The notes beneath the pieces were generated by a model. The model ran no database searches, was not told the DNA's origin, and saw only the letters and a program-made list of their open reading frames with translations. DNA of 64,000 nt from an uncultured Amylibacter sp. GTDB lineage: Bacteria > Pseudomonadota > Alphaproteobacteria > Rhodobacterales > Rhodobacteraceae. The stretch covers positions 1,058,359 through 1,122,358 of the forward strand of contig OX044354.1 in NCBI GenBank assembly GCA_943846615.1. The letters are read 5' to 3'. The translations under genes were made by a program, and so were the position numbers. Positions 1 through 7,958 of the stretch are shown here, in pieces; position 1 is the stretch's first letter, and each line of letters opens with the position of its first letter.

Positions 1-491
1 CGTAATTCGGGCCGTGCGTCCGCGTCACGCGGTGGGGCGGCCATCATCATTGGCAGGCGCGGGTCTTCGAATTTTATGGCGCTCGCACCTTCGGGCATGG
101 ATACATATGTCGTGCCTGAAATTACCGAATGGGGGTGGATGTGGCCGGTGTGAATGCCGCCTTCGGGCAGTATGTTGATCCATAGGCTGTTTAATTTCAA
201 CTCGCGATCACCCAGATCATATTGTGCATCTTTGGCGAATGCTGCCACGTGTTTATCCAGCGCATCCACGATGTCCTTGAATATCGGAAACCGCCACGGC
301 AGGTCATCCAGCGAGGCGTAGCTGGTGTAGCCGGGGAAATCATTCGCCTCGCACCAATCTTGGCCCGCTTCGTCATCTTCGGCGATGGAATAGCAGGTGT
401 TGACCAATTCATCCGCATCGATGGACGCCCCAACGGAATTAATTGCGGCGCGGTACAGGCGGGTGACGAAGAGTGTGGATATATCTGACAT
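1..491 (-). CDS. Putative 2OG-Fe(II) oxygenase, TIGR02466-like (3' end outside window)
   Basis: An open frame reads from an ATG at 489-491 leftward off the window edge, giving about 163 residues without a stop. Around residues 117-130 it has HIHP followed by HSVISGTTYV. This matches the His-x-His-Pro plus S-G-x-x-Y-V core that I associate with the TIGR02466 family of putative 2-oxoglutarate/Fe(II) oxygenases. The substrate is unknown for this family. The C-terminal part, which should carry the last iron ligand and the 2OG-binding Arg, lies outside the window, so activity cannot be judged. It is divergent from the gene starting at 611. The family call comes from motif memory and is moderately sure. 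Confidence 0.65.
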   Translation of the reverse strand, partial: MSDISTLFVTRLYRAAINSVGASIDADELVNTCYSIAEDDEAGQDWCEANDFPGYTSYASLDDLPWRFPIFKDIVDALDKHVAAFAKDAQYDLGDRELKLNSLWINILPEGGIHTGHIHPHSVISGTTYVSMPEGASAIKFEDPRLPMMMAAPPRDADARPEL

Positions 492-610
492 GCCTGCGTT
501 TTAGCGCAAGCGATGCGCAAAGCATAGGCGGAAAAACACACCGCTAGGTTGTCGTCATTCCCGCAATCATGATTTAAAATGTGGGCAATGATTTTTGAAA
601 GTTTTGAATT

Positions 611-1525
611 ATGACACGGGCACCCGTAACCTTGGGCGAGAAATTGGCGGTAAAACCTGTTGCCGCGCCAAAGCCGCAGCGCAACCACATCAACACATCC
701 ACCCCCAGACCAGTATCGAAACAACCATCCAAGTTTCGCGCGCGGATCAAGGACATGTTTCTGGCAGGTCTGGCAATGACATTATTGACGATCACAGCCG
801 CAATTCCGTTGTGGTGGTGGGTGACTGGGGCAATCTGGTCTGGGGTATCGATATTAATTGCGATGAGCGTTCCCTTAATTTTATGGATTCTTGTGGTGCG
901 TGCGCGCAATGCAACCAGCCCTGTATCGAATACGCGAAATTGGCCCGTGGCGGAACCGACAAGCAATAGAACGTCTGGGCTGTTCAGCAAAACCAAATCC
1001 CCGCAGATGGCCAAGCAGCATTCCCTGCTGGCGAATGATCGCCAAGGGTTCATGGCGGCGATGCGGTTGGATGCCAAGACCGCGATTTTTGATGGCAGTA
1101 ATGTTTATCACTTTGGCAATGATCATGGTTTGGATGCACAGCCGTTGGGCATGTTGGCGCATCGTCTGCGTGACGAGGGGTATCGGATTGTTTGTTTCTT
1201 CGATGCGAATATTTATCATCGGCTGCATGAACACGGTGCTTTTCCCAAGGATACCCGCCATAGTATCGAAATTTTGAATGACGTTTTCGGTCTGGCCGCG
1301 AACGAGGTTTATGTGGTTCCCAGCGGCGTTCAGGCGGATCGCTATATTTTGAATACGCTAAAGCACCTGCCGATTTCATTTGCGGTAACCAACGATCAGT
1401 TTCGTGATTATGCCAAACAATATCCAGATGTGATGAAGGGGCAGTGGCGCAAAGGCGTGGTGATTTCAAATGGCGAGTTGCGGTTAAAGCAGCACAAACT
1501 GCAAACGCCGATCAAGATGGATTAG
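611..1525 (+). CDS. Membrane-anchored NYN/PIN-like nuclease (Zc3h12a-type RNase domain)
   Basis: 304 aa. Residues 1-45 are basic and proline-rich. Two hydrophobic segments follow at about 49-71 and 74-97, then a linker, then a soluble domain from about 150 to the end. The soluble domain has IFDGSNVYHFG (Asp161), a second acidic strand CFFDAN (Asp198), Asp243 in QADRYIL and VTNDQFRDY (Asp262). These fit the acidic residues of the NYN/PIN fold, and the closing motif resembles the Zc3h12a-type ribonuclease domain. The inferred role is a metal-dependent RNase tethered to the inner membrane with the catalytic part in the cytoplasm. No substrate can be named. The stop overlaps the stop of the convergent gene at 1522 by a few bases. 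Confidence 0.7.
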   Translation: MTRAPVTLGEKLAVKPVAAPKPQRNHINTSTPRPVSKQPSKFRARIKDMFLAGLAMTLLTITAAIPLWWWVTGAIWSGVSILIAMSVPLILWILVVRARNATSPVSNTRNWPVAEPTSNRTSGLFSKTKSPQMAKQHSLLANDRQGFMAAMRLDAKTAIFDGSNVYHFGNDHGLDAQPLGMLAHRLRDEGYRIVCFFDANIYHRLHEHGAFPKDTRHSIEILNDVFGLAANEVYVVPSGVQADRYILNTLKHLPISFAVTNDQFRDYAKQYPDVMKGQWRKGVVISNGELRLKQHKLQTPIKMD

Positions 1526-1737
1526 CTGCTTAGATACCCACCAACCAATGACAAAAACGCACCAACATGCACAATCATGATTGCGCGGTCCTTCCACATC
1601 ACACCCACGGCAAACCAAAGCGCGATACCAACCACGAAAGCCGCGATGTTCCACGGTACAATATTCATTCCCGTCAGACCGTAACCGATCAATTGGATCA
1701 CGGTTGCGATCCATTTTACCACATCGACACGTTTCAT
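1522..1737 (-). CDS. Small membrane protein conserved in Rhodobacterales (DUF6552-like)
   Basis: 71 aa starting MKRVDVVKWI. I chose the ATG at 1735-1737 because it sits right after the stop of the upstream thioredoxin-like gene (TAA at 1739-1741), and the longer frame would run into that gene. There are three hydrophobic stretches, at about 8-27, 29-48 and 53-70, with MWKDRAIM between the last two. The tight coupling suggests co-translation with the thioredoxin-like protein. The family resembles small roseobacter proteins annotated DUF6552, but that name is from memory and unsure. Function unknown. Confidence 0.7.
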   Translation of the reverse strand: MKRVDVVKWIATVIQLIGYGLTGMNIVPWNIAAFVVGIALWFAVGVMWKDRAIMIVHVGAFLSLVGGYLSS

Positions 1738-1738
1738 A

Positions 1739-2254
1739 TTATGCATCTCGCCATTTGATAGAACAACCCATGGAAGGTGTTTGTTTTCCCGGCCCCTGCC
1801 CCGTTTCGCCGATTTGCACCATCGCATCCAACAACTCATTCATGTTGCCACGGTATTGCAATTCACCGGTCGCGTTGAACCCGAAAAAATCGGGTGTGCA
1901 GACAGCGCCGTATGCCTGACCGACCGCCTGATCGTGATCCACCAGATAGGGAAACTGAAATCCGCTTTGGTGTGCGAGAAGTTTCATGTTTTCGGGACTG
2001 TCAGAAGGGTATTCATGATAGTCATTCGACATAATCGCCAAAACATTAATACCCCGCGCCATCAGCGCATTTGTATCAGTTGCCAGTTGATCCGCGATCC
2101 GTTTGACATAGGGGCAGTGGTTGCAGATGAATATGACCAATAACCCCTGATCGCCTAGGTGATCACGCATGGCATAAGAGGAACCATCGGGATCAGACAG
2201 CATAAAATCTGGCGCACGCCAGCCGAAATCACAAACGGGGCTATCAAGAAGCAT
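1739..2254 (-). CDS. Thioredoxin-fold protein (AhpC/TSA-like) with CNHC motif
   Basis: 171 aa from the ATG at 2252-2254. A longer in-frame start at 2293 is possible but adds an unconserved-looking stretch. An AhpC/TSA-like beginning (APDFMLSDPDG) is followed by IFICNHCPYV, which places Cys44 and Cys47 as a CxxC pair, and by CTPDFFGFN with a Cys before the cis-Pro-like position. Families with CNHCPYV are usually called thioredoxin family or peroxiredoxin-like proteins. The likely role is thiol redox chemistry in the cytoplasm, since no signal peptide is visible. It forms a two-gene unit with the 71-aa membrane protein downstream. Confidence 0.8.
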   Translation of the reverse strand: MLLDSPVCDFGWRAPDFMLSDPDGSSYAMRDHLGDQGLLVIFICNHCPYVKRIADQLATDTNALMARGINVLAIMSNDYHEYPSDSPENMKLLAHQSGFQFPYLVDHDQAVGQAYGAVCTPDFFGFNATGELQYRGNMNELLDAMVQIGETGQGPGKQTPSMGCSIKWRDA

Positions 2255-2363
2255 CGTACACCTATTGTTTTTCTTATCGTAGCGAACAGGCAATCCCCGT
2301 GAAAGCCCGAAAACGACGTTGTTTTAGACCTTCAAACTGGTATGCTAGTTTAAAGGACATTCT

Positions 2364-3719
2364 ATGACACAGCCAGCTTCCGCAAAAACACCCAGCAACG
2401 GACAAATATTCCAGATTGCTTGGCCATTGGCCATGCGCGCCGTGATTACGTTTTCTGCCATTCTGATTGATTTGTATTTCGTATCTGCCTTGGGCGAAGA
2501 GGCGGTTGCCGCGATTGGTCTGTCGGGTGCAATTGCGGGGTTATTGTTGGGCGTGGTTTTTGCGTTTTCCAATGCGGCGCAGGTAAAAATGGCACAGGCT
2601 GTTGGGTCCGAGGACCCTGTGGCGATTAAAACCGCGCTGGTGAATAGTTTTATCATCAACACGACGCTGGTGGCATCTGGAATTTTGTTGCTGTTGATCA
2701 TCGGCCCGCCTTTAGTTGATTGGCTGGCGCATTCGCCGCAGGTGGCAGATATGGCGATTACCTATATGCGGATATTCTTTGTGATGATTGCCGCTGAATG
2801 TGTGGGCCAAGTTATTGGCAGCTATTTCAACGGCAATGGGCAGACGAAGATACCGTTTTACAGTTTCCTGATTGCGTTCCCACTGAATATCTTTGCCACC
2901 TATGCGTTGGTGTTTGGTGAATTTGGGTTTCCCGAAATGGGCATCGCAGGAGCGGCTTGGGCAACGGCGTTTGCGTCCATCGTGCGGTTGTTCATTTTGG
3001 CAGCGGTTTTTTGGCACCGCGATCGTGGCGTTTTGGCCGTGCAGGGTTGGTTGGACGATGATCGTTGGAAATCGTTGCGCGAACAGATCAGTTTCGCGTG
3101 GCCGATTGCGGCGACGTTTATCAGCATGAATTTCGCCAATAACGTTTGCACGCTGATCTATGCCAATATGAACATCCATCAATTTGCGGCGATGACGTTG
3201 ATTATGCCTTGGGTGCGTGTGGCGGGATTGTTGGCCTATTCTTGGGCGCAGGCGTCGGGTATTTTGGTGGCGCAGATGTTGGGTAAGGCACATGAGCCCG
3301 CCGCGTTGAATGATTTTTTGGCGCGTGCACGGCGAGGGATTGTATCGATCAGCGTTGTAGTGTCGATCATTTACATCGGGATTATTTTTGCGACCCAGAT
3401 GATTTATGTCGATCTGTCTGATGAAACCCGCGCCGCATTGTTCAGCTTTTGGCCGGTGTTGCTGGTCGTGGCCTTCCCACGCGGTTTGAATTCGATGTGT
3501 GGCAATGTGTTACGTGCGGCGGGGGATACGCATTATTCGATGCGCATTCACGTGGCGGTGCAATGGTTTGTTTTGGTGCCCGTGACTGCGTTATTCGTGT
3601 TGGTTCTGGGTCTGCCCGCCGTGTGGGTGTTTGGGGTGCATTTGTTGGATGAAATGGCGAAATTCATTCCATTCCATCGCCGTGTCGCCACGGGCAAATG
3701 GCATCGGATGCAGAAATGA
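2364..3719 (+). CDS. MATE family efflux transporter
   Basis: 451 aa with about twelve hydrophobic segments spread over two halves. The first half begins QIFQIAWPLAMRAVITF and contains DLYFVSALGEEAVAAIGLS, typical of MATE transmembrane 1-2. The length matches the family. MATE proteins export cationic drugs or metabolites in exchange for Na+ or H+; the substrate here is unknown. Its stop overlaps the start of the HAD gene by four bases (ATGA at 3716-3719), so the two are probably co-transcribed and translationally coupled. Confidence 0.88.
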   Translation: MTQPASAKTPSNGQIFQIAWPLAMRAVITFSAILIDLYFVSALGEEAVAAIGLSGAIAGLLLGVVFAFSNAAQVKMAQAVGSEDPVAIKTALVNSFIINTTLVASGILLLLIIGPPLVDWLAHSPQVADMAITYMRIFFVMIAAECVGQVIGSYFNGNGQTKIPFYSFLIAFPLNIFATYALVFGEFGFPEMGIAGAAWATAFASIVRLFILAAVFWHRDRGVLAVQGWLDDDRWKSLREQISFAWPIAATFISMNFANNVCTLIYANMNIHQFAAMTLIMPWVRVAGLLAYSWAQASGILVAQMLGKAHEPAALNDFLARARRGIVSISVVVSIIYIGIIFATQMIYVDLSDETRAALFSFWPVLLVVAFPRGLNSMCGNVLRAAGDTHYSMRIHVAVQWFVLVPVTALFVLVLGLPAVWVFGVHLLDEMAKFIPFHRRVATGKWHRMQK

Positions 3720-4351
3720 TCAAAAGCATTATTTTCGATTGGGATGGCACGTTGGCCAAGACGTTGGATTTGTGGCTGGCGGGGTTTCAGGGATCGTTTG
3801 CGCGGCGCGATATGTCATTTGAACCACGAGAAATTGTGACGCAATTTTTTCAGGATCACCATTTGGTGCCAGATCGGTTTCCCGATTTGGATTTCCCCAA
3901 TATCGCGGCAGAGGCACGTGCGCATGTTTTGCAATCGGCGGCGCAGGTTGATTTGTATGATGGGGCGCATGATGCGTTGCATGAATTGCGTGGTGCGGGT
4001 GTGACGGTCAGTTTGGTTTCAAGCAGTCCGCGGGCATTGTTATCCACGGGTTTAGGGGCGCATGGGTTGGATGAGTTTTTTGTGTCTACCATCGCGGGGG
4101 ATGATGGGTATGGGCATAAACCTGAACCCCTGCCCTTTGCGGCGACATTGGATCGTGTAGGCGCGAATGCGTCCGAGACCCTGATCATTGGCGATTCACA
4201 TGTGGATATTTTGGCGGGTCAGGCGGTGGGGTGCCAGACGTGCTGGTTTGCGCCCGATGTGAATGATGTGTTTCATGATTTCGCGCGTATCCGTGGGATT
4301 GGGGCGGATTATGAGGTGCGTGCGATTGGGGAATTGGTGGGGATGGTTTGA
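3716..4351 (+). CDS. HAD-superfamily hydrolase (phosphoglycolate phosphatase-like)
   Basis: 211 aa from the ATG at 3716, chosen for the ATGA overlap with the MATE gene. Motif I is IIFDWDGTL (Asp8 nucleophile, Asp10 acid/base), motif II is LVSSSPRA, motif III Lys is in GHKPEP and motif IV is IIGDSHVDI. All four HAD motifs are intact with an alpha-helical cap between I and II, so a phosphatase of the PGP/beta-phosphoglucomutase branch is likely. The substrate is not predictable. The last ~27 codons occur again, diverged, at 5970-6052 on the same strand, beyond two intervening genes (see findings). Confidence 0.85.
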   Translation: MIKSIIFDWDGTLAKTLDLWLAGFQGSFARRDMSFEPREIVTQFFQDHHLVPDRFPDLDFPNIAAEARAHVLQSAAQVDLYDGAHDALHELRGAGVTVSLVSSSPRALLSTGLGAHGLDEFFVSTIAGDDGYGHKPEPLPFAATLDRVGANASETLIIGDSHVDILAGQAVGCQTCWFAPDVNDVFHDFARIRGIGADYEVRAIGELVGMV

Positions 4352-4355
4352 CGGC

Positions 4356-5018
4356 TTACCCGCCAAACGCATTACCACCATTCGCATACACAGGCATGTT
4401 TGGTGGGATGATTGTGATGTTGTTATAGCGAATGTGGTGTTTTTCGACGTGTAGTGGCGCAATCAATGCCACCGTTTCCAGTGCCAAATCGGGCATAGCG
4501 TAATAGATAAATTCGCCAATCCCTGCCAACAACCATGTTTCAAAGGATATCCCGCCATCTGGGTCGAATGGGTTTGGTAATGTGGCGCTGGTGCAATGTT
4601 CAAAGAAGCCATGGTAATCGGCAACGCCCCAGCCCGCGAACAGAAACGGTTCTCCGACAAGCAGGGGATAGAGTTCGTTACAGCGAGCCTCGTCATCGGT
4701 GAAATCTTCGCAGGTTAGGGCGAATTCAGCGACGGCGGCGGCGGGGTTTTGGATGACCAATCCGGGGTGTTCGCCCGAGCCCCCACCGATGACCAATTGT
4801 TGGATGGAACAGCCGAAATCACCATCCCAGCGCGGGTTATCGGATGGCGCGATATTTTCAAGTGGGCGGTACACAGGAATATTGCCGAAGAGGCCGACCT
4901 GTTGGTGTTTATAGCTGTCGATATAGCTCAAAGTGGTGTCCGTGGGTTGGGTGGTGCAAGTTTGCGGATTGGCGGGCGGTTTGGCAAGGGGGGAACCCAC
5001 AGGCTGGGTGTCAGACAT
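4356..5018 (-). CDS. Hypothetical protein, unrecognised family
   Basis: 220 aa, not recognised. The first 35 residues are Pro/Thr-rich. The remainder is acidic and aromatic-rich, with four Cys and glycine-rich patches (IQQLVIGGGSGEHPG near residue 92; WDGDFGCS before it). No signal peptide or membrane segment is obvious. It lies tail to tail with the HAD gene, four bases from its stop. It is part of the cargo between the HAD gene and the duplicated HAD 3' end at 5970-6052. Codon use looks like that of neighbouring genes. Confidence 0.6.
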   Translation of the reverse strand: MSDTQPVGSPLAKPPANPQTCTTQPTDTTLSYIDSYKHQQVGLFGNIPVYRPLENIAPSDNPRWDGDFGCSIQQLVIGGGSGEHPGLVIQNPAAAVAEFALTCEDFTDDEARCNELYPLLVGEPFLFAGWGVADYHGFFEHCTSATLPNPFDPDGGISFETWLLAGIGEFIYYAMPDLALETVALIAPLHVEKHHIRYNNITIIPPNMPVYANGGNAFGG

Positions 5019-5083
5019 GTTGGTTTGCGTCAGATGGGACTGGGGTTGGTGTCATTTGATTAAACAGACACCATGATACCAAT

Positions 5084-5836
5084 CTAAATCGAGCCTGCCT
5101 CGACCATGTAATTGTTGGCCGAACACATGGCGGCGTCATCAGAGGCGAGGAATAGAACCATGCGTGCCACGTAAACAGGATCGATCAGGTCTGGCAGGCA
5201 TTGGCGGTTTCGATGTGCCTCTAATGCTTCGGGGGTTGCCCATAACTCTTTCTGGCGGTCTGTCATGATCCAGCCGGGGACGACGGTGTTGACGCGGATG
5301 CGGTGATCGCCCAGATCGCGTGCCATGGTGCGGGTCAGGCCGTGAACCGCGGCCTTGGCCGTGGTGTATGCTGGGAAACCGCCGCCGGCCTCCCACCATG
5401 AATTTGATCCCATGTTGATGATGGAACCGCCACCCTGTGCGATCATGCCAGGTGCAATGGACTGGATGGCGAAGAACATGTGGCGGATATTTGTCGCCTG
5501 ACGTTCGTCCCAATATTCTGGGGTCACATCAGCCCAATCATGGCGATCATCACGGGCGGCATTGTTCACAAGGACATGTGCGGGGCCCAATTCATCCGTC
5601 AGCTTCGCAAGTGCCGTTTGCATGGCATTGATATCACGCAGATCACAGATTTCGTATTGGACGTTTGGTAAGTCAGCAGCCAAGGCGGCGCTGGTAGGTT
5701 CATCACGATCAAGGAAGGCCACCCGCGATCCTTGGGCGGCAAAGGCCCTAACCATTTCCGCACCGATACCTTGGGCACCGCCAGAAATGATGACGGTTTT
5801 GGATTTAAGGCTGGGATAGATTGCGAAATCTGGCAT
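5084..5836 (-). CDS. SDR-family sugar dehydrogenase (D-xylose 1-dehydrogenase-like)
   Basis: 250 aa, full-length classical short-chain dehydrogenase. The cofactor loop GGAQGIG is at 19-25 and VNNAARDD at 90-97. The catalytic set appears as Ser144 (NMGSNSWW), Tyr157 and Lys161 (YTTAK). Asp43 after the second strand suggests NAD+ preference. The N-terminus MPDFAIYPSLKSK and the blocks RDDRHDW and YWDERQATNIRHMFFA resemble Caulobacter-type D-xylose/L-arabinose 1-dehydrogenases, which make aldonolactones. This is the second gene of the cargo flanked by HAD 3' ends, and no other pentose genes are adjacent. The family is certain; the substrate is inferred. Confidence 0.85.
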   Translation of the reverse strand: MPDFAIYPSLKSKTVIISGGAQGIGAEMVRAFAAQGSRVAFLDRDEPTSAALAADLPNVQYEICDLRDINAMQTALAKLTDELGPAHVLVNNAARDDRHDWADVTPEYWDERQATNIRHMFFAIQSIAPGMIAQGGGSIINMGSNSWWEAGGGFPAYTTAKAAVHGLTRTMARDLGDHRIRVNTVVPGWIMTDRQKELWATPEALEAHRNRQCLPDLIDPVYVARMVLFLASDDAAMCSANNYMVEAGSI

Positions 5837-5969
5837 TGGATATCCTTTGGGTTGGATAGGATCGTTGCAGATAAATGGGGGGAACTCAATATTTGGTTTG
5901 AGTTAAACGGGTTGCTACCAATTCAGTCGTTCAGGATTTATCGGAATAGGCCACCCCAGCGGTGTTTGG

Positions 5970-6052
5970 TGCTACATAATTTTGAGCAAATCCCACGGAT
6001 TGGGGCGGATTATGAGGTGCGGGGCATTGGTGAATTGGTAGGGATAGTTTGA
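5970..6052 (+). pseudogene. Detached second copy of the HAD gene 3' end (about 27 codons)
   Basis: Reading on the plus strand to the TGA at 6050-6052, the tail ends RIGADYEVRGIGELVGIV. The intact HAD gene ends GIGADYEVRAIGELVGMV. Similarity extends upstream to VLHNFEQI versus VFHDFARI. At the DNA level the 25 bases from 5997 (ggattggggcgg...) are identical to those in the HAD gene, and the remaining 31 differ at only a few sites. Upstream of about 5970 there is no resemblance to the HAD gene. It faces the convergent gene at 6072-6368. It is a scar left by an insertion or replacement event, or the remnant of a lost paralogue. Confidence 0.8.
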
Positions 6053-6071
6053 AGAGAATATAGCTTGCGCG

Positions 6072-6368
6072 TTACGATGCTCTCGACTTATTCAACTTCT
6101 GATCTAACTTTTCCAAATCGGAAGCGATGCGGTTCATACGATCTTTTTTTCTTTCAGGCTTATTCACCTGGTTAGGGGTATACGGATTTGGAGGTTCGCT
6201 TCTCATCGGATCCTTAGTCCAGGAGGGCCACTCAAAAAAGAACCAAAGGCATACTATCAATAATAGCCCTACGACTTCTGCAATAGAATATGACGTCAAT
6301 GGAAGCATGCTGTTATAAATAACACTCTTAAGGAATAATTCAACTGGGCTATGTAATCCGTACGTCAT
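6072..6368 (-). CDS. Small membrane protein, unrecognised
   Basis: 98 aa from the ATG at 6366-6368. The longer in-frame start would run through the terminator and the rplP scar, so it was rejected. One strong hydrophobic segment (SIAEVVGLLLIVCLWFFF) lies near residues 27-45, preceded by a weaker one. The C-terminal 45 residues are highly charged, Pro/Asn-rich at first and then helical with many Lys and Arg. Probably a single- or double-pass inner-membrane protein with a cytoplasmic tail. Function unknown. It lies immediately downstream of the terminator at 6375-6405, whose hairpin nearly abuts the start, so its expression signals are unclear. Confidence 0.5.
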   Translation of the reverse strand: MTYGLHSPVELFLKSVIYNSMLPLTSYSIAEVVGLLLIVCLWFFFEWPSWTKDPMRSEPPNPYTPNQVNKPERKKDRMNRIASDLEKLDQKLNKSRAS

Positions 6369-6374
6369 TAAAAC

Positions 6375-6405
6375 AAAAACCCCCAACCTTGCGGTCAGGG
6401 GTTTT
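6375..6405 (-). terminator. Intrinsic terminator, second copy of the rplP terminator
   Basis: On the minus strand this reads aaaacccctgacc-gca-ggttgggggttttt, a long GC stem with a U-rich tail. The stem, loop and flanking bases are nearly identical to the rplP terminator at 7843-7874. It ends transcripts coming from the gene at 6650-7681 through the rplP scar. Confidence 0.85.
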
Positions 6406-6434
6406 GTATTTTTTAACGTTGGCAGGCACCTAGC

Positions 6435-6525
6435 GAAACTTCGTTTCTTTGCACCCAGTGAACCCCAGCAGATTTGCAAGCAAATCTCTTACAGTTCACT
6501 TCTTTCAATCCCGAGGGATTGAAAG
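6435..6525 (-). repeat. Chain of perfect hairpins downstream of the rplP scar
   Basis: Three inverted repeats stand in a row: GAAAC-ttc-GTTTC (6435-6447), AGATTTGC-aa-GCAAATCT (6470-6487) enclosed by AGTGAAC/GTTCACT (6457-6463 with 6494-6500), and CTTTCAATCCC-ga-GGGATTGAAAG (6502-6525). They lie between the stop of the rplP scar and its terminator. None matches the hairpins in the equivalent position behind the intact rplP gene. Confidence 0.75.
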
Positions 6526-6528
6526 TTA

Positions 6529-6611
6529 TTACCAATCCTCGCGGCGAACCACGCGTGTTTTTACAGGTAGTTTCATAGCGGCAAAGCGAAGTGCCTCTAT
6601 TGCTACGGCCA
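6529..6611 (-). pseudogene. rplP: Detached second copy of the rplP 3' end (about 26 codons)
   Basis: On the minus strand the frame ending at the TAA at 6529-6531 reads [20 protein letters not shown] and then RREDW, against [20 protein letters not shown] and RREDW in intact L16. Most base differences are at synonymous positions, for example gcaatagaggcactt against gccgttgaggcgtta. So this is a diverged allele rather than a fresh duplication. Similarity stops near 6611. The terminator downstream (6375-6405) is also duplicated. Between this scar and intact rplP lies a single gene. Confidence 0.9.
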
Positions 6612-6649
6612 CTTCATCGATTGAAAATCACTATCGTGTGGCCCACGCT

Positions 6650-7681
6650 CTACTGCAACAAGTCTGTACGGTTTGCAGCAACGGCCAATTCAACGGATGA
6701 TTTCCATAAATCTTTGCCTGACAACCTATAGGTCGTCCAATCGTCACCGATGAAATACCCAGCACCGATGTCCATGCCATCGTATTGTCGCAAGGCGCGA
6801 ATATCTTCTGGTGTCAGCCTTGCAACAACAAATTGTGGTCCCAAAGGATTTCGGTCAGGCTGTGCCACAGTTTTGCCTTTGAATACGTAGTCGCTCTCGT
6901 ATCTTCCACCGCCCGAAACTTGGCGCGTGCGAATGAATATCTCTGCTCGTAGGGCATGTTTGTTGCTTAAAATTTGATTGCCATTAAGGGTGAACCAGAG
7001 GAAGAAAGCGTCATCATGCGGAAAGTAGAGTAGACTCATGATGTCATCATCTACGCTGGCCGCTGCCTCATAACTTTCGGCCACAGTGCCTACGTTGTTC
7101 TGCCCTCTATAAGTCCAGTGCTGGACACCGCCCAGCGGAACGGCTTTGGCTTGACGGGCTTTGGCCTGTGCGGCGTCTGACTTTGCCTGTGCAATGGCGT
7201 GTTGCTCGTCATCCGCAACGGCGGCATCATGTGCCACGCGTTCCATGGCAGTTGAAATCGCCTTGCGAGAACCTGTGAGCGGGCTTGTGTATGTATCCGG
7301 CCCGAGTTCCAGTAAAATTGTAGCGCTTGATTGCAACTGTTCAAGAATACTTAGGTCGATCGGGAAAGATAGTGTTTTGATCCCAAACACTGGGCGTGGT
7401 GACACTTTTATAAAGTCGGTGTTCACATTATAACGCGTTTTAGTGCCATTTGATGCGATCAATGTCACCATAGGTTTACTGACATCGGCATCATCGTTAA
7501 TTCCAAAAGTAAGGTACCATGTCTTGTTCGGGGTACTGTAATTGAGAAAAACTTCCTCTTTGTAATGGGCAGCATGCGCACCGTCTTCACTAAAAGTTTT
7601 CCAACTTTCGGCAAATGTCGCACTGCCAAAAGCCACAGAAAACAGCATTGTTAAAGTCAGAAAAAGCGCGCGTAGTTTCAT
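6650..7681 (-). CDS. Secreted protein with two related beta-rich halves, unrecognised
   Basis: 343 aa with a clear Sec signal peptide (about residues 1-24, cleavage after TFA-ES). Two halves of about 110 residues each look related. The first starts WKTFSEDGAHAAHYKEEV with WYLTFGIN; the second starts WTYRGQNNVGTVAES with FLWFTLNG. They are joined by an Ala/Gln/Lys-rich helical linker at about 150-180. The layout suggests a periplasmic protein with tandem beta-sandwich domains. No catalytic motif is recognised. It is the sole cargo between intact rplP and the detached rplP 3' end. Confidence 0.65.
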   Translation of the reverse strand: MKLRALFLTLTMLFSVAFGSATFAESWKTFSEDGAHAAHYKEEVFLNYSTPNKTWYLTFGINDDADVSKPMVTLIASNGTKTRYNVNTDFIKVSPRPVFGIKTLSFPIDLSILEQLQSSATILLELGPDTYTSPLTGSRKAISTAMERVAHDAAVADDEQHAIAQAKSDAAQAKARQAKAVPLGGVQHWTYRGQNNVGTVAESYEAAASVDDDIMSLLYFPHDDAFFLWFTLNGNQILSNKHALRAEIFIRTRQVSGGGRYESDYVFKGKTVAQPDRNPLGPQFVVARLTPEDIRALRQYDGMDIGAGYFIGDDWTTYRLSGKDLWKSSVELAVAANRTDLLQ

Positions 7682-7842
7682 GAATCGTCCCCTGTGTTAC
7701 AGAAAACTTACATTATGGGCATTGGATTTCAAGTTTTAAGAACAGCGCGATGCCGGCATAGGTTCGCTGTCGTGTTACCCGACACCAGCACCAGTTTTAT
7801 GTGATTGTTACTTTTCAATCATTAGGACAAGCAACAGCCAAG

Positions 7843-7874
7843 AAAAAACCCCCAACCTTGCGGTCAGGGGTTTT
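7843..7874 (-). terminator. Intrinsic terminator behind rplP
   Basis: The minus strand shows aaaacccctgaccgcaaggttgggggtttttt, a strong stem followed by a T run. It closes the S10-type transcript after rplP. An almost identical copy lies at 6375-6405. Confidence 0.88.
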
Positions 7875-7900
7875 CTATTTTCTAACAGGCTCACGGCCCG

Positions 7901-7954
7901 TCAATCCTACGGATTGTCTACACCGTTACAGCTTTTGGCCCCTAGGGGCCAAAA
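7901..7954 (-). repeat. Hairpins between the rplP stop and its terminator
   Basis: A 22-base perfect palindrome TTTTGGCCCCTAGGGGCCAAAA (7933-7954) begins five bases after the rplP stop codon. It is followed by CAATCC-tac-GGATTG near 7901-7915. These may stabilise the 3' end of the ribosomal protein mRNA. The equivalent stretch behind the rplP scar has hairpins of different sequence. Confidence 0.75.
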
Positions 7955-7958
7955 CTGT

